Assembly (NCBI GenBank): GCA_023213395.1
Contig: CM041465.1
Location: 222,525,741 to 222,589,740, forward strand
Origin: Cycas panzhihuaensis
Taxonomy: Eukaryota > Cycadophyta
Direction of reading: 5' to 3'
Length of the DNA: 64,000 nt
Every line of letters starts with the position of its first letter. Position 1 is the first letter of the stretch. A model generated the notes under the pieces. That model made no database searches and had not been told where the DNA came from. It was given only the letters and a program-made list of their open reading frames with translations. Below are positions 1 through 9,911 of the stretch, piece by piece. The translations under genes and the position numbers were made by a program.

Positions 1-264
1 CACTGTGAGAGTAAAATGAAAGGGTGGTGAGGACCATACATAAGATCAGGTAGATGTTATGAACAAAGTGCTATGTATAGACACAAGTCAAGAATAGTGA
101 GAGTTGTGTGCTAAAATACTAAGAGTAGAGTAAGGAAAATGAACTTGGTGATTGCCATAATTTAGCCTCATTAGTGGCTAACTTTTAGAGGTGCGAACAG
201 ATCGCGATGTGAAGGGTAAGATGACCTGAGACTTGGGCACTTGGGCAACTGGACAAGTCTCTCA

Positions 265-684
265 AGGTGGGTCGCTAAGGAGAGGGAGACGATACTAAAG
301 GATGAGACGAACTAGGCTGTTTGCCTCAGCGTTAAGGGCCCGAGGAATGTGTTGGATGTTAACAGATAGAAAACAAGCTAACAAGGATCTGGCGGTCGAG
401 GCGAGGGCTCTCAAGCATGGGCACCGCACTTGGTAAACCTAAGTGAGATAGGACACCACAACCTGAGAGTCGCAGAAAAGAATGATGGGCCCATGGTGGA
501 AGCGGAGCGCATTTGTAAGGGCCTCAATAACAGCTGTGTACTCAACTTCGGCATTAGTGGCCTCGGGAAGAAAGATCCCAAAACACATAAAGTTGTATCT
601 AAAAGGGTCATTGAGGATCCATACGGTGGAGGAAGGGCCTGGGTTACTATGGCTTCCACCATCAGTGAAAATGAGTAATGCCAT
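265..684 (-). pseudogene. Second RNase H (aRNH) ORF of element 2, broken
   Basis: RNase HI-fold domain. It opens at an ATG with LLIFTDGGSHSNPGPSS, the first catalytic aspartate box; the second acidic residue is in the AEVEYTAVIEAL helix, and FCDSQ carries the third. A TAG follows at VSYLT, after which the same frame continues with the final H-x-x-NAEA-N box, where the usual last Asp is Asn. The homologue in element 4 has CAG at that stop, so it is a decay mutation. Tat-lineage elements are known to carry an extra RNase H besides the one fused to RT. Here it is a stand-alone ORF placed after the antisense gene rather than within pol. It is inactive as it stands. Confidence 0.75.
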
Positions 685-1247
685 GATAAAAAGGATGAAG
701 GTCTCGGTAGAGAGAAAGTGCTGCCGAGATCGGTAAGTGAAGAGGACTTAATGATATAAAACCATCAAAGGGGAGGCTCAAGTAGCTATTAATGAAAGCC
801 GTAAAGGGTAAGAAGACCCAGAGATAAGGCTACCCAATGGCAAAGAGGGCTATCCGACAGATGAGAAAGAACCAGTGGTGAAAAGGATCCTCTAGAGATG
901 CCAAAGGTCACTTAAGGAAGCAAGGCATGGTCTCAATTGGGGGGACACTCCCTTTGGGAGCCCTAGAGATATGAACGGGCAACAAAAATGGGTTCAAGAT
1001 GGCAAAATAAGCTAAATAAGTATAAACTTGAGTATATATAGAGGTGGCACGTAAAATGAGATAGAAGGAGCCTCACAGGGCCAAGGAGGGGGGTGCCATA
1101 AATGCACCCGAAGGGTAAGGAGAAAAGAAGGCCATGAAGGCAAAACGGAGGACAGACCCAAAAGGAAAAGGTGATCAGGGAAGAGAGATAGTCCCAAGGG
1201 CTATCGCAATGAGAGGAATGGAGAAAGTGCCCATCAGGCCCCCCACC

Positions 1248-1255
1248 TATATAAG
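1248..1255 (+). promoter_or_regulatory. TATA box of the antisense gene, element 2
   Basis: TATATAAG in the context CACCTATATAAGGAAA, 168 bases before the ATG at 1416. The same box recurs at the same place in element 1 (19732-19740, minus) and element 4 (49914-49921). Its position upstream of a conserved start and first splice donor supports a core promoter; there is no transcript evidence. Confidence 0.55.
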
Positions 1256-1439
1256 GAAAACTAAGCGAAAACATGATTCATTTTCACAAGCTCATGATCG
1301 ATTCAGAGCCCTTCTCCTTATGTAGTGGAGTGCCGCCTGACTTTGGAGGCATGCAGAGAGAGATCAGACTGTCAAATTAGGATGTAAAAATAGCCAGTGA
1401 AACTGGAGAGATGAGATGGTGGTAGCGAGGTCGGATCTA

Positions 1440-1940
1440 GTGAGTGGATCACCCCTTTTGCAACCCATCTTGTCATTTAAGTTTAATGGCTTTTTAGTGT
1501 TTTTTTGTATAGCTTTTGGCCCCTTATGGGTAAATGGTGATCTCTTGGAGTCTAAATTAGACCCAACAAGAGGGGCGACTAGGGCATTAGGTAGCCCTAG
1601 TCCTGGTGGGCCAGAGCATGGCCCGCCTAGATAAAAATTTTGATTTTTTTTAGGCAAGAAACCCCCCCTAATGTAGGGGTATCATTAGCACCGTGGTAAA
1701 GATTGTGGTGCCATAAACTTTGCCACAAGGCCACTGAGATTGCACTAAAAACTTAGTGGGCCCCATACTAAACTTTGTGGTACTGCAGAGTTTAGCGCGG
1801 TGCAGAGGCAGATAGACTAAAAACATAAAGGATGGCCCAAAGGAGTGCCAAATGTCAATCAGGAAGGAATGAGGGGCTGTCCTAAAAGTAGGTAGGTAAG
1901 TTTAGATGAGTTTTGGCTGGTTTTTTCAGGTGTTTTATAG
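1440..1940 (+). other. Predicted intron 1 of the antisense gene, element 2 (501 nt)
   Basis: Donor GTGAGT immediately after codon 8; acceptor TTTTATAG before GTGGTTATCGTGGTGG. Removing it joins the frame in phase 0. The matching introns in elements 4 and 1 are 498 and 480 nt with the same donor. An alternative acceptor at 1929 would break the frame. Confidence 0.55.
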
Positions 1941-3155
1941 GTGGTTATCGTGGTGGACAACAGTGAGAACATAGGAGTGGCTATGCTTAGCTTCATTGAG
2001 ATGATGTCTCACAGAGACAGGTGAGTGTTAGGGAGGTGCAGCCTACTGAAGGCCATCCAAACACCATAGTATGCATCCGATCAGTGCCTCCTAATGGACA
2101 TAGTCTTGCACTGGGATTGACGAAGGCATGTATTCCATCTCCCCTAAGTGGGAGATATTACAGTCACACTAGGAGACGTCTAGAGGATCTTGGGGGTACT
2201 GGCATCAGGAGCACCAGTGTTGTTAGGAGCATTGCCTAGCAATGACACTGTACATATAGAGGCAGCGACCTACTTCACATATCAGGACCGATGGGAGAGG
2301 AGAGGCATTCCTGTACAGAGCATGATCATGTCTAGGATTCCTCAAGTAAGGAAGCTGATTATATTATGCATTCTGTTCTGGATATCCCAAAAATAGAATT
2401 ATAGAGACATACCCGGTGGGTGGATGGATACTATGAGGAGATGTGAGGCTGGGGAGAGGTTAGATTGGGCTACACTGATAGCGATGAATTTGATCACCCA
2501 ACTAGATGCCATCAGGGTGGCTGGGAGAGGAGGACTATCATATAACACGCTACTATAGTGTTGGTTCTTCGATCATTTTAGGGCGGTGGCACCAGCAAGA
2601 GGAGCATATCCAATCTTAGCATGGGCTCCCATGATCCACAGGTGGCAGACTCAGTTCAAAGGAATCGAGGACTAGGCACACGTCTAGCACTCAGTAGAGG
2701 CGACATCACTAGACCTACTCACCATGGCAGACTATATAGTAGATCCATATAGAGGGGTGAGGTGGGATAGTGATGACGAGATAGGAGCAGGAGGTGCCCC
2801 TAACGATGGAGATGATGATGATGAAGTTGATAGGGTCGGCCCATCTAGAGAAGCAGGTGGAGAGGCGGGTCTATCAGGGACCATAGAAGGAGGGGCAGGA
2901 CCATCAGGAGCCGCAAAGGAGAGGCAGGTCCTTCAGGGACTGTAGGAAAAGGTGGAGCACCCCAAACACTAGTGTGGAGGTTAAGGATAGTGGGGAGATC
3001 CTAAGCAACGACAGCACCTGTAGAGGAGGGCAGAGGTGCCTTGGTAGGCCAGGCGATTGGCGAGGTGGTACCAGAGGAGGAGGAGGTACCAACAGTAGGG
3101 GGAGGACCCGAGGAGGAGGTGATCGTCTGATTAGGGGAGCTGGTAGTCCCAGTAG

Positions 3156-3281
3156 GTGAGATGTTATCTTTTCCTATCATCTTTCGATCACTAGATATCT
3201 AGTTGCTTTGTTTTATTTGGTTTGTTTGGTATAGATATGGATATATATATATACTGATACATGGCGTATTGGATTTCGTAG
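3156..3281 (+). other. Predicted intron 2 of the antisense gene, element 2 (126 nt)
   Basis: AG/GTGAGATG at the donor and ATTTCGTAG/GAGCG at the acceptor. The interior is AT-rich with a (TA)n run at 3240-3253. Splicing gives PVG-AMDIRRLVEA in phase 1, the same join as in the three other copies. Confidence 0.65.
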
Positions 3282-4620
3282 GAGCGATGGACATTAGGAG
3301 GTTGGTTGAGGCAGTAGTCTGGGAGATGTTCCCCCAGGCCTACATAGAGGGGCAACCTCTCATCTAGGCAAGAGAGGTACCACGGTCAGCAGGGGCCCAA
3401 ACGACAGCATTCGCCCCATTAGTCAGGGCCAGAGACATGTGGGCAGTAGAGTCCCAAGAGCACGAGGCGTGAGTGGGATGGCTACAGGGAGAGTTAAATG
3501 TGACCAAAGTGGATAGGGATGCTCTGCGAGGCTAAGTCCAGGCCCTAAAGGCTCAGGGAGGAGCAGGTGATGATTTAGAGAGTTACATCATGATAGCGAT
3601 ACTAGAGGAGCTGCTCCGAGGAGTGGAGGGCAGGGATTGTATCTATACATGATACGATCAGCTAGTGGATAAGATGGCACCGAGGTCATCATGGAGCAAG
3701 ACACATACCCATATGACGGCAACGACCCCAAGGAGGCCTCGGGAGGAGGGGAGTGAGGCAGGGATCTCCTAAAGGTGCAGGAGGAGTATGGGAGGCATGT
3801 GGTCCCCAGGAGAGAGATCACATAGACCAAGAGATGATACCCCAGGAGCAGGGTAGCATGAGAGAGTAAGATATACCAGTTTTAATTTGCGAAAGTATCG
3901 GACCTCCAGGGAGTCACCATATATTACCACATGATTGTACTCCTCCCTACAAGGATTCTGACTTCCTGTAGATGATGTACCATACCATTTATATGATATG
4001 ACACATGATGATTTTATGTATATAGATGGGGCCATTGGCACCCCATTTGGTATACGCTGATATGTGTGATGACATATGATGATGGATGATATTGCATTTT
4101 CTTTTATATGTATGTTTGTGTGTATATGTGTGAAGGTATACGGATGCACGAGGAGCTATAGGTCATGATGTTTTGAGTTGATTAATATATGGTTTGTGTT
4201 TGAGGTTTGTTTGAGATGCACACACTTCCTTTCATGCAGGGCCACATTCCTAGCAGATGCACATACGATCACCATGAGCATCGGTGATGGACATATATGA
4301 GGCTAGGAGATAGGGCTGCATACATGTCCACATAAGAACATAGTGGAATATGTGAAGGAAGTGCTAGCAAGAAGGGAGTAACGATACTCCAACATGTCAT
4401 CCTAGTTGGGGAGTATACCTAGGCTTAGGAATGATAGGGACAACACATCTAATTAGGAGGATGGGGTCCCTAGAGAAAGGGGGATAAAGGGTTCGACAGG
4501 AGGAACCCAAAAGAAGCAAGAAGACCACCCTAAATTGCCATTCCACCTATGACTAGGAGAAATGGAGATGCGCTTAGGGTGGTAGCTTAATCTCATTTCA
4601 AAGCATAAGGAGAGATAGAG

Positions 4621-4980
4621 GTGTGCCTAACTTACATGAGGGTAGGGGTAGTCACACATAGAATCAGAGATAGGTGACGAAGGGTAGGCCCCGTGTGGCT
4701 AGGCCTATAAGCAAGCTGGTTATGGTCAGAACTAGATGAGTGCAACGGACCTGACACGCAACAGATCACGTGGCAAGGTTGCGTCTAAGTAGGAGTGGCT
4801 CTAGTCCTGGGTAAGGATCTAGAGTGTGAAGAAGGAGTACCTCTACGAGTGGCTCATGGACGCAGACGCCTACGCGAAGCCGCATGGGGAAGGTGAGAAG
4901 ATAAAAGAAGTGGTTGGTTTGGAACTAGCATCTTGGGAGCTAATGTAGAATGAAGAGGAGCGGGAATATCTGATAAGGAT
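4621..4980. other. Unexplained segment at the RT-INT deletion of element 2
   Basis: About 360 bases lie where RT, RNase H and integrase should be, and I could not match them to elements 1 or 3. The plus strand has a stretch from about 4826 with the frame KKEYLYEWLMDADAYAKPHG, flanked by TAG codons. It may be captured DNA or an ancestral region missing from the other copies. I do not recognise a product. Confidence 0.35.
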
Positions 4981-5700
4981 ATCTCCCTACACGTACGTGA
5001 AACCAGGGTGACATGCTGAGGAGGGGGCTCATAACCCTCACTATCTAACTCAGAATGACTCATGACAACTAAGTAACCATAATTACCTACACCAATAGGG
5101 GTAAACCTGACTAGGTTTGGCTCATGACAAGGCATAGGTTCTGATTGATGAAGGTCAATCTCCTGAAACAAAGGCCCCACAGAAGGGATAGCCTCCTCAA
5201 GATCATTATCTTCATCATCGAAGACAGCCTAGCAAGCTAGATGAGAAGTGTGAGATGGTATAGGCTCACAGGCGATAACCTTAACTTGTCCTTTATGGAT
5301 AAATTTAAGTTGCCCCGAATACAAGGAGCAGATTGCTCCCATTTGATCGAGCCATGGTTGGCCCAACAAGAGGTTGTACTCCACATCAATATCGAGTATA
5401 ACAACTTTGACAAAAATAGTCTTCCCTCCTAAGGTGAGGGAAAGGGAGACTATCCCTAAGGGGGACTTCTCAGTCCCATCATACCCTTGGCATTTCCAAG
5501 GGACAAATTCAAGAGCTACTATGCCCAGCTCCTTGAGCATGTGCACACATATAGCATTAACGAATGAGCCATTATCTACGATGGTCCTCTTTATGATAAA
5601 ATGGGGAGTGTCAAAGGAAATGACAAATGAGTAATGCAAAAGCTTCTCCTATTCACTAGGAGATGGGAAATCTTGGGGATCGAATGAGATGATAGGTGGT
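4981..5700 (-). pseudogene. Protease and following linker of element 2
   Basis: Retropepsin of a Ty3/gypsy polyprotein. The active-site triad region reads TIVDNGSFVNAI (Asp-Asn-Gly at 5568-5576), followed by GYDGTEKSPLG and the beta-strand block VEYNLLLGQPWLDQMGA. The same D-N-G is present in elements 1 and 3, so Asn replaces the usual Ser/Thr as a family trait. After about residue 135 of the open stretch comes an acidic linker (RFTPIGVGNYGYL, then a Glu/Asp-rich segment) that in elements 1 and 3 leads to RT. Here it ends at the deletion. This stretch is fairly well preserved, with open frames at 5229-5639 and 4854-5180. Confidence 0.8.
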
Positions 5701-6899
5701 CCATGGGAGGTGGCACCTACCGCATGGATGGAAGCATCTTGTTGGCCAAGAGCTTTAAGAAGAAGAGCGCGTTGCTTAGGATAGCTTCTCAAGACATCCA
5801 TCAAGGACATCCCTGCGATAACACTGTGGAGCTCGTTAATGATAAAGAAGGGCTTCCCCTTCGCACTAGGTTAGGGAAGAGCCCTTCGAAAATCATAACG
5901 GCTAGGATGCATGAGAATAGTCTTGGGAAGCATGGGGACTTCTGGAGGAGGGACCCCCAAAAGAGGATCAAGATGAGGTGTGGATGAAGAGGCGTCATTC
6001 ACCTCTTTAACTACTTAAGACCGATTAGAGCATATAATGGAGTAGTCTCAAGCATCTGAATGACCTTCTTTCCCTTGTTTTAGGATCGCAAAGGCAAAGG
6101 AGTACAACGGTCAGGGGAACCCAAGGAAGAGGATGAATTCCTTGCACCCTTCCCTTTGGATTGTGAAAGGCGAGTTTGGGGATCTTCCTCAGTTCTAGTT
6201 GTTCTTTTGTTGGTGATCGTAATCACGTTCCGCGTGTTTGGGGAAGGGATCTTTATGAACGAGCTAGTCTAGGTTAGGCCTAGACACCCATTTGGAGGAA
6301 GAGTCACATTGTGGGGCAGCCCTAGGATGCTGGGCCTGACACTGCAAATCTTCGTGGAAGCATTCTCCATGGATGGAGCACCACTTCTTCTCAAGGGAGG
6401 AATCAGGTTTCCTCGCTTAAGAGGATTGGGTATTGCCACCCTTAGAAGGGGCAGCTTGGGAAACCTAGTAGACTGGCTTGTGTGAAGGAGCTTGGAGCTT
6501 AAGTTCCTTTATAGTACGCTAGAATGAACATATGGCTGAAGTGAGAGGATCTAGGGTCTTCTTGGTAGAATGAGAAGAGGACCTAGCGGGTTGTTGGGTT
6601 TTGGTTTCTTGTGGTGGTGGAGGTGCTTCACGTCATTGTGAGGGCTTTAGATGCTTCTTGAGTCCAGCCTGGATCTTAATGGCCTTGAGCGCTAAGCACT
6701 TCACTATGGTGGAATTGCATGTAATTGCCCCCATCTTAAGGACTTCGACATAGACTTCTAGGCGAAGGGCATTGACAAAGAGGTCCCTCTTCAACTCCTC
6801 AGGCAGAGTCGCCTTGGTGGAATGAAGAAGGTCATGGAAACATCTCACAAAGTCACAATTTATTTCATTGTGACCTTGTCTAAGAGACAGAAGGGATTT
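5701..6899 (-). pseudogene. Gag C-terminal half of element 2
   Basis: Continues the gag that stops at 23829 on the far side of element 1. It opens with MKSLLSLRQGHNEINCDFVR, the downstream half of the retrotransposon-gag capsid-like domain, followed by FHDLLHSTKATLPEELKRD. At 6339-6380 lies the zinc knuckle WCSIHGECFHEDLQC, spacing CX2HX4HX4C, with all four ligands present. A basic, Ser-rich region and a conserved block (IINELHSVIAGMSLMDVL) lead into protease in the same frame. Compared with elements 1 and 3 this copy keeps the ancestral Gln (LRQG) where both others have a stop. Confidence 0.8.
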
Positions 6900-6904
6900 C
6901 ATCA
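6900..6904. repeat. Target-site duplication, left of element 1 (CATCA)
   Basis: CATCA directly before the LTR start TGTTTCCC, matched by CATCC at 23824-23828 after the LTR end. Removing the element restores the gag reading of element 2, which supports CATCC as the original target; the left copy carries one change. Confidence 0.75.
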
Positions 6905-9648
6905 TGTTTCCCAGCTTCCAAGAATGGATATGGAATTGTTGACTCAGGTAAGTGCAGGTATGCTTCTCACCTTATCATCACTTTCTTTTGATGGGTGTTT
7001 GCTTGCATGTTTGCATGTTTATGACCTCGTAGATGATTTTTGTCTTCGTCTACAGCTACTTATCGTATGATGACTATAGCGGGGGCACATTCCCAGTGAG
7101 TGTGGCACCTCGGTGGTTATTCCACTTCCTGTACTCTACCCTCCTCACTCCAGGATCCACTTGGCTTGCGCCACCTCTGCCCGTGTGATGACCCGTCATT
7201 GTTTGGTTGACTTGCCACATCATTTGAATCCTATTTTTGCTCTCCCAGACTCGTTTGTTGGCTTGTTTACCCTCGGGTAGGTGTCTCAGCCCTTTATTAG
7301 CCTTTTTTGTCATTGCCCCATAGTCTAGACTGGATGTCCAAGGCAGTTTTTACCTCTGAGTGAATACTGTCAGAATTTCACCAGATCGCCAAGAATTTAG
7401 GTACCGCCACAAATTTCAAGCACGATTTTGTGGCAGGATGACTGTCCATATTTATTTTTTAAAAATCTACCGTGGTAATTTCACATTTATTGCAAAACTA
7501 CCATGTGTCTCGCGACTTAACTTACCTCCAGTTGTGCCCTAATCACTCGCTTTAGGGTTTGGGCTGGGTATTTAAGTCATCATTAACTCATTTTTGGGAT
7601 CTTTGGTTTATTTTTTGGATTACTCCTCAAGGAAACAACCTTGTGCTCTACTATTCTCTACTGCTGTACTGTTGCTACAAGACCTGTACCTCTCCTCCAG
7701 CACCCAGCTCTCCTTTGCTATGGCTAGGACATCTTCCCAGCCCTTCACACGCATTGGAGAGGGCCCCTTTGGAGAGATCTCAGTGGATTCTTACTCAGGC
7801 AGCCATCAAGCATTCTAAGTGTAGGTGTTCTTCCTCCAACTCCATTAGCAGGGTCCCGAGCCTGCCATTCAACAATTTCTAGGCTGATTTCTCAGCCCCT
7901 CTTCAACAACCCTTGACTGAGGCAAGAGCCTCCCCTTCTCTTCTCAGGTATTCATTGGTTTGAGCTACGTTTCTTATTCAATTGATGCCCTATTTTGCTT
8001 GTTCTCTTGCTTGGGTTTTTAGAGGTTGCCTTCCTTTTGTTTTAGACTATTTTACTCCTGTCATTAGTGCCTCCTTGCCTGCATTTAATGCTCAAGGCAG
8101 TGGCAAAGAGGGGTTACATAAGGTTTGGGAGAGAGCTGGGTGGATTCCGTACCACCTTCCATGCTCCTCAAGTGGCTCTTAGCCCCCCAAACCTTCCCTC
8201 TTACCCTGTGCTATCCTTGGCACTCAAATAAGGGTTTGTTAGGCCTTCTTTAGCCACTGAAATCAGCACTGCCACACGTTACAACGTTGGTTTGAGGGCT
8301 TGTGCTTTGATCCGGGAAACTCATGTAAGCCCCATCTACTTGCCCTTTGCCCAACTTTCTTCCCGGCAACCCAGTTTGCTCTTCATAGCACCCTGGCTTG
8401 CTATAGGTTCTCTTTGGCTCTTTTTTCAACTCTCTTTGCCACTGTTTCCAATCCTCTTTCTCAACCATACCCTCGCTACCTCATGGCTCTTGGGGGAGAT
8501 TGGGGTTGCTCTTTGCGGGAGGTAGGCCACTCTGAGACTTACCGATTATTTTCCATTTACTTTGGTTGGCCTCCTTTATATATTATCATCATTGTATTGA
8601 CACTAACATACATGTATTTAGGTTTATATTCGCTTTGCATGTATATGTATTGTTAGGATCTTTCCATTGTATGCTAATGCTCTTTCTCCAGAGAGGAGGG
8701 AGATTGTCATTTACTTGCAGGTATTTGGGAAGTGCAACGGATCCGGTCCTCTTCCTTCCTTTGCGGGTAAAGTGCACCTATTTATGCTTCACTTTTGTAC
8801 TTCATTTATTGTTAGTACTTTGTCCCTTTCTTTCCATTGTTTGGTACTTTAGTACTTTTTTCGGGGAAGGTAAGGGAGCCCCTCATTCCAATCCACCGCG
8901 GCCCTTCATGCCCGCCGCGCCTTGTGGAGTAGCTTTAGGTGCCTCTTGGGAGTGCTATCATTACGACACGCTTCTGTTCTGGGTACATGCCCTTGCTCCA
9001 CTTTATCACCTTTTTCCTTTTGAGTTCTTTTACATAGTAGTAATTAGCTCACTGGAAATAAAAGGGAAATCAACCTTACTCTGATTTATACTTTGTTCAC
9101 TTTATCATTTGTATTTCCTTTTACCATAGGAAAAGGTCTTAGGAAACCTTCCCTCTCACCTTTTCCCCCCTTTTTTACCGTGCAAACTTCCCTCCCTCTT
9201 TATTATTTATTTGGTTAGTTTGCCCACACATACCATAACCTCCTTTTGGGTTATTCTCTTTATGTTCCTTCGATTCTTTGCTTAGTCGGATAACCGAAAT
9301 GACCCCATCCGTAGGCCATCAACTTGCCTACCCTTCCTGGTTTCACTTTACCTTAGGGAAACCTCTGAAGGATTCTCTCCTTCCCCTTCTGGCCATCCAA
9401 GGATGGGAGGATCCTTCCCTTAGGTCAACCCAGGCTAACCCTACGCCTCCTCACCTCTTGTTCGAAGTGAGGGGATCACCTTTTGGTAGCTATATTCTAT
9501 TTGCAGGTCCTGAACTCGCGCTCCGATGCACGGGGCGCCCTGCGTGGTACTTGCCCTACTTATAGGTCCTTTTCTCAATCATATTATCGACCGCTCTTAC
9601 CATTCTTATTTAGTTTGGTAGCTATCCACAGTAGATCTTGGCGTCCCT
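6905..9648 (+). repeat. 5' LTR of element 1
   Basis: About 2.74 kb, starting TGTTTCCCAGCTTCC. It is collinear with 21098-23823 along its whole length. The last 20 or so bases before the PBS do not match the 3' LTR end and lack a terminal CA, so the right edge is approximate. Short open frames in it, including one of 172 codons at 8566-9084, show no recognisable protein. Confidence 0.88.
7569..7576 (+). promoter_or_regulatory. Putative LTR TATA box, element 1 5' LTR
   Basis: TATTTAAG about 665 bases into the LTR, in the context GGGCTGGGTATTTAAGTCATC. It is repeated at 21750-21757 in the 3' LTR and as TACTTAAG at 52915-52922 in element 3. A U3 core promoter for the sense transcript is likely but unproven. 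Confidence 0.45.
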
Positions 9649-9649
9649 T

Positions 9650-9668
9650 TGGTGACCATACTAGGGAC
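9650..9668 (+). other. Primer-binding site of element 1
   Basis: TGGTGACCATACTAGGGAC directly after the LTR. Element 3 has TGGCGACCATACTGGGGAC at the same place and element 2 has TGGCGACCATACTAGGGAC, so the family PBS is TGGCGACCATACTGGGGAC and two transitions have accumulated here. I did not assign the primer tRNA. Confidence 0.75.
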
Positions 9669-9911
9669 TGCCAGTAAGGGAGCTAGTTTCTGCTCTCTTC
9701 CATTGGTTTAGCTACCTTTTTGTGGTCCTTTTCCTACTTTGATCTCTTCATTTGGCAGCCCCCAATGCGTGTGCCTTTATTGCCCTTTCCTTTTCCTAAC
9801 ATTATTGGTTGACCTTGCATGTGACGCTTTTCTCGTCACTTGCGCGGTCTACCTCCATTGTTAGAAGACCCTAAGTATCGCCCTCTTCCCTTGTCAGATA
9901 TTGATTTGACT

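Larger units (their letters stand above)
1416..3856 (+). pseudogene. Antisense spliced gene of element 2 (PMD-like protein), decayed
   Basis: Runs opposite to element 2. Exon 1 (1416-1439) is MVVARSDL, then donor GTGAGT. Exon 2 (1941-3155) begins VVIVVDNSENIG and carries the hydrophobic block LIILCILFWISQK, the motif GRGGLSYNTLL, and an acidic tail (RWDSDDE followed by an Asp run). Exon 3 (3282-3856) begins GAMDIRRLVEAVVWEMFPQ and ends at TAG 3854-3856. Both junctions join in frame (phase 0, then phase 1). The PMD-like core is less clear here than in element 4. In-frame stops, such as TAG after FWISQK, and a net one-base loss between about 2945 and 3155 disable it. PMD proteins occur in plant MAIN/MAIL genes and in some transposons. 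The molecular role is unknown. Confidence 0.6.
1..6904 (-). mobile_element. Element 2, 3' part (Tat-like Ty3/gypsy, outer copy of nest 1)
   Basis: This is the 3' portion of a minus-strand element whose 5' portion resumes at 23824. Read on the minus strand it holds the end of gag, protease, a linker, the antisense gene (sense on plus) and the second RNase H. RT, RT-linked RNase H and integrase are absent: the linker stops near 4980, and by 4620 the sequence already matches what follows the integrase stop codon in element 1. Bases 1-264 match the stretch between RNase H and PPT in element 1 (20676-21097), so the 3' LTR should begin roughly 150 bases before the window start. The continuity of gag from 23829 into 6899 shows that element 1 interrupted it. 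Confidence 0.85.

Noticed and set aside
8566-9084. 172-codon ORF in the 5' LTR of element 1, also open at 22884-23264
   Set aside because: Both occurrences are LTR copies of each other, so conservation is not independent; I do not see it maintained in the element 3 LTR.
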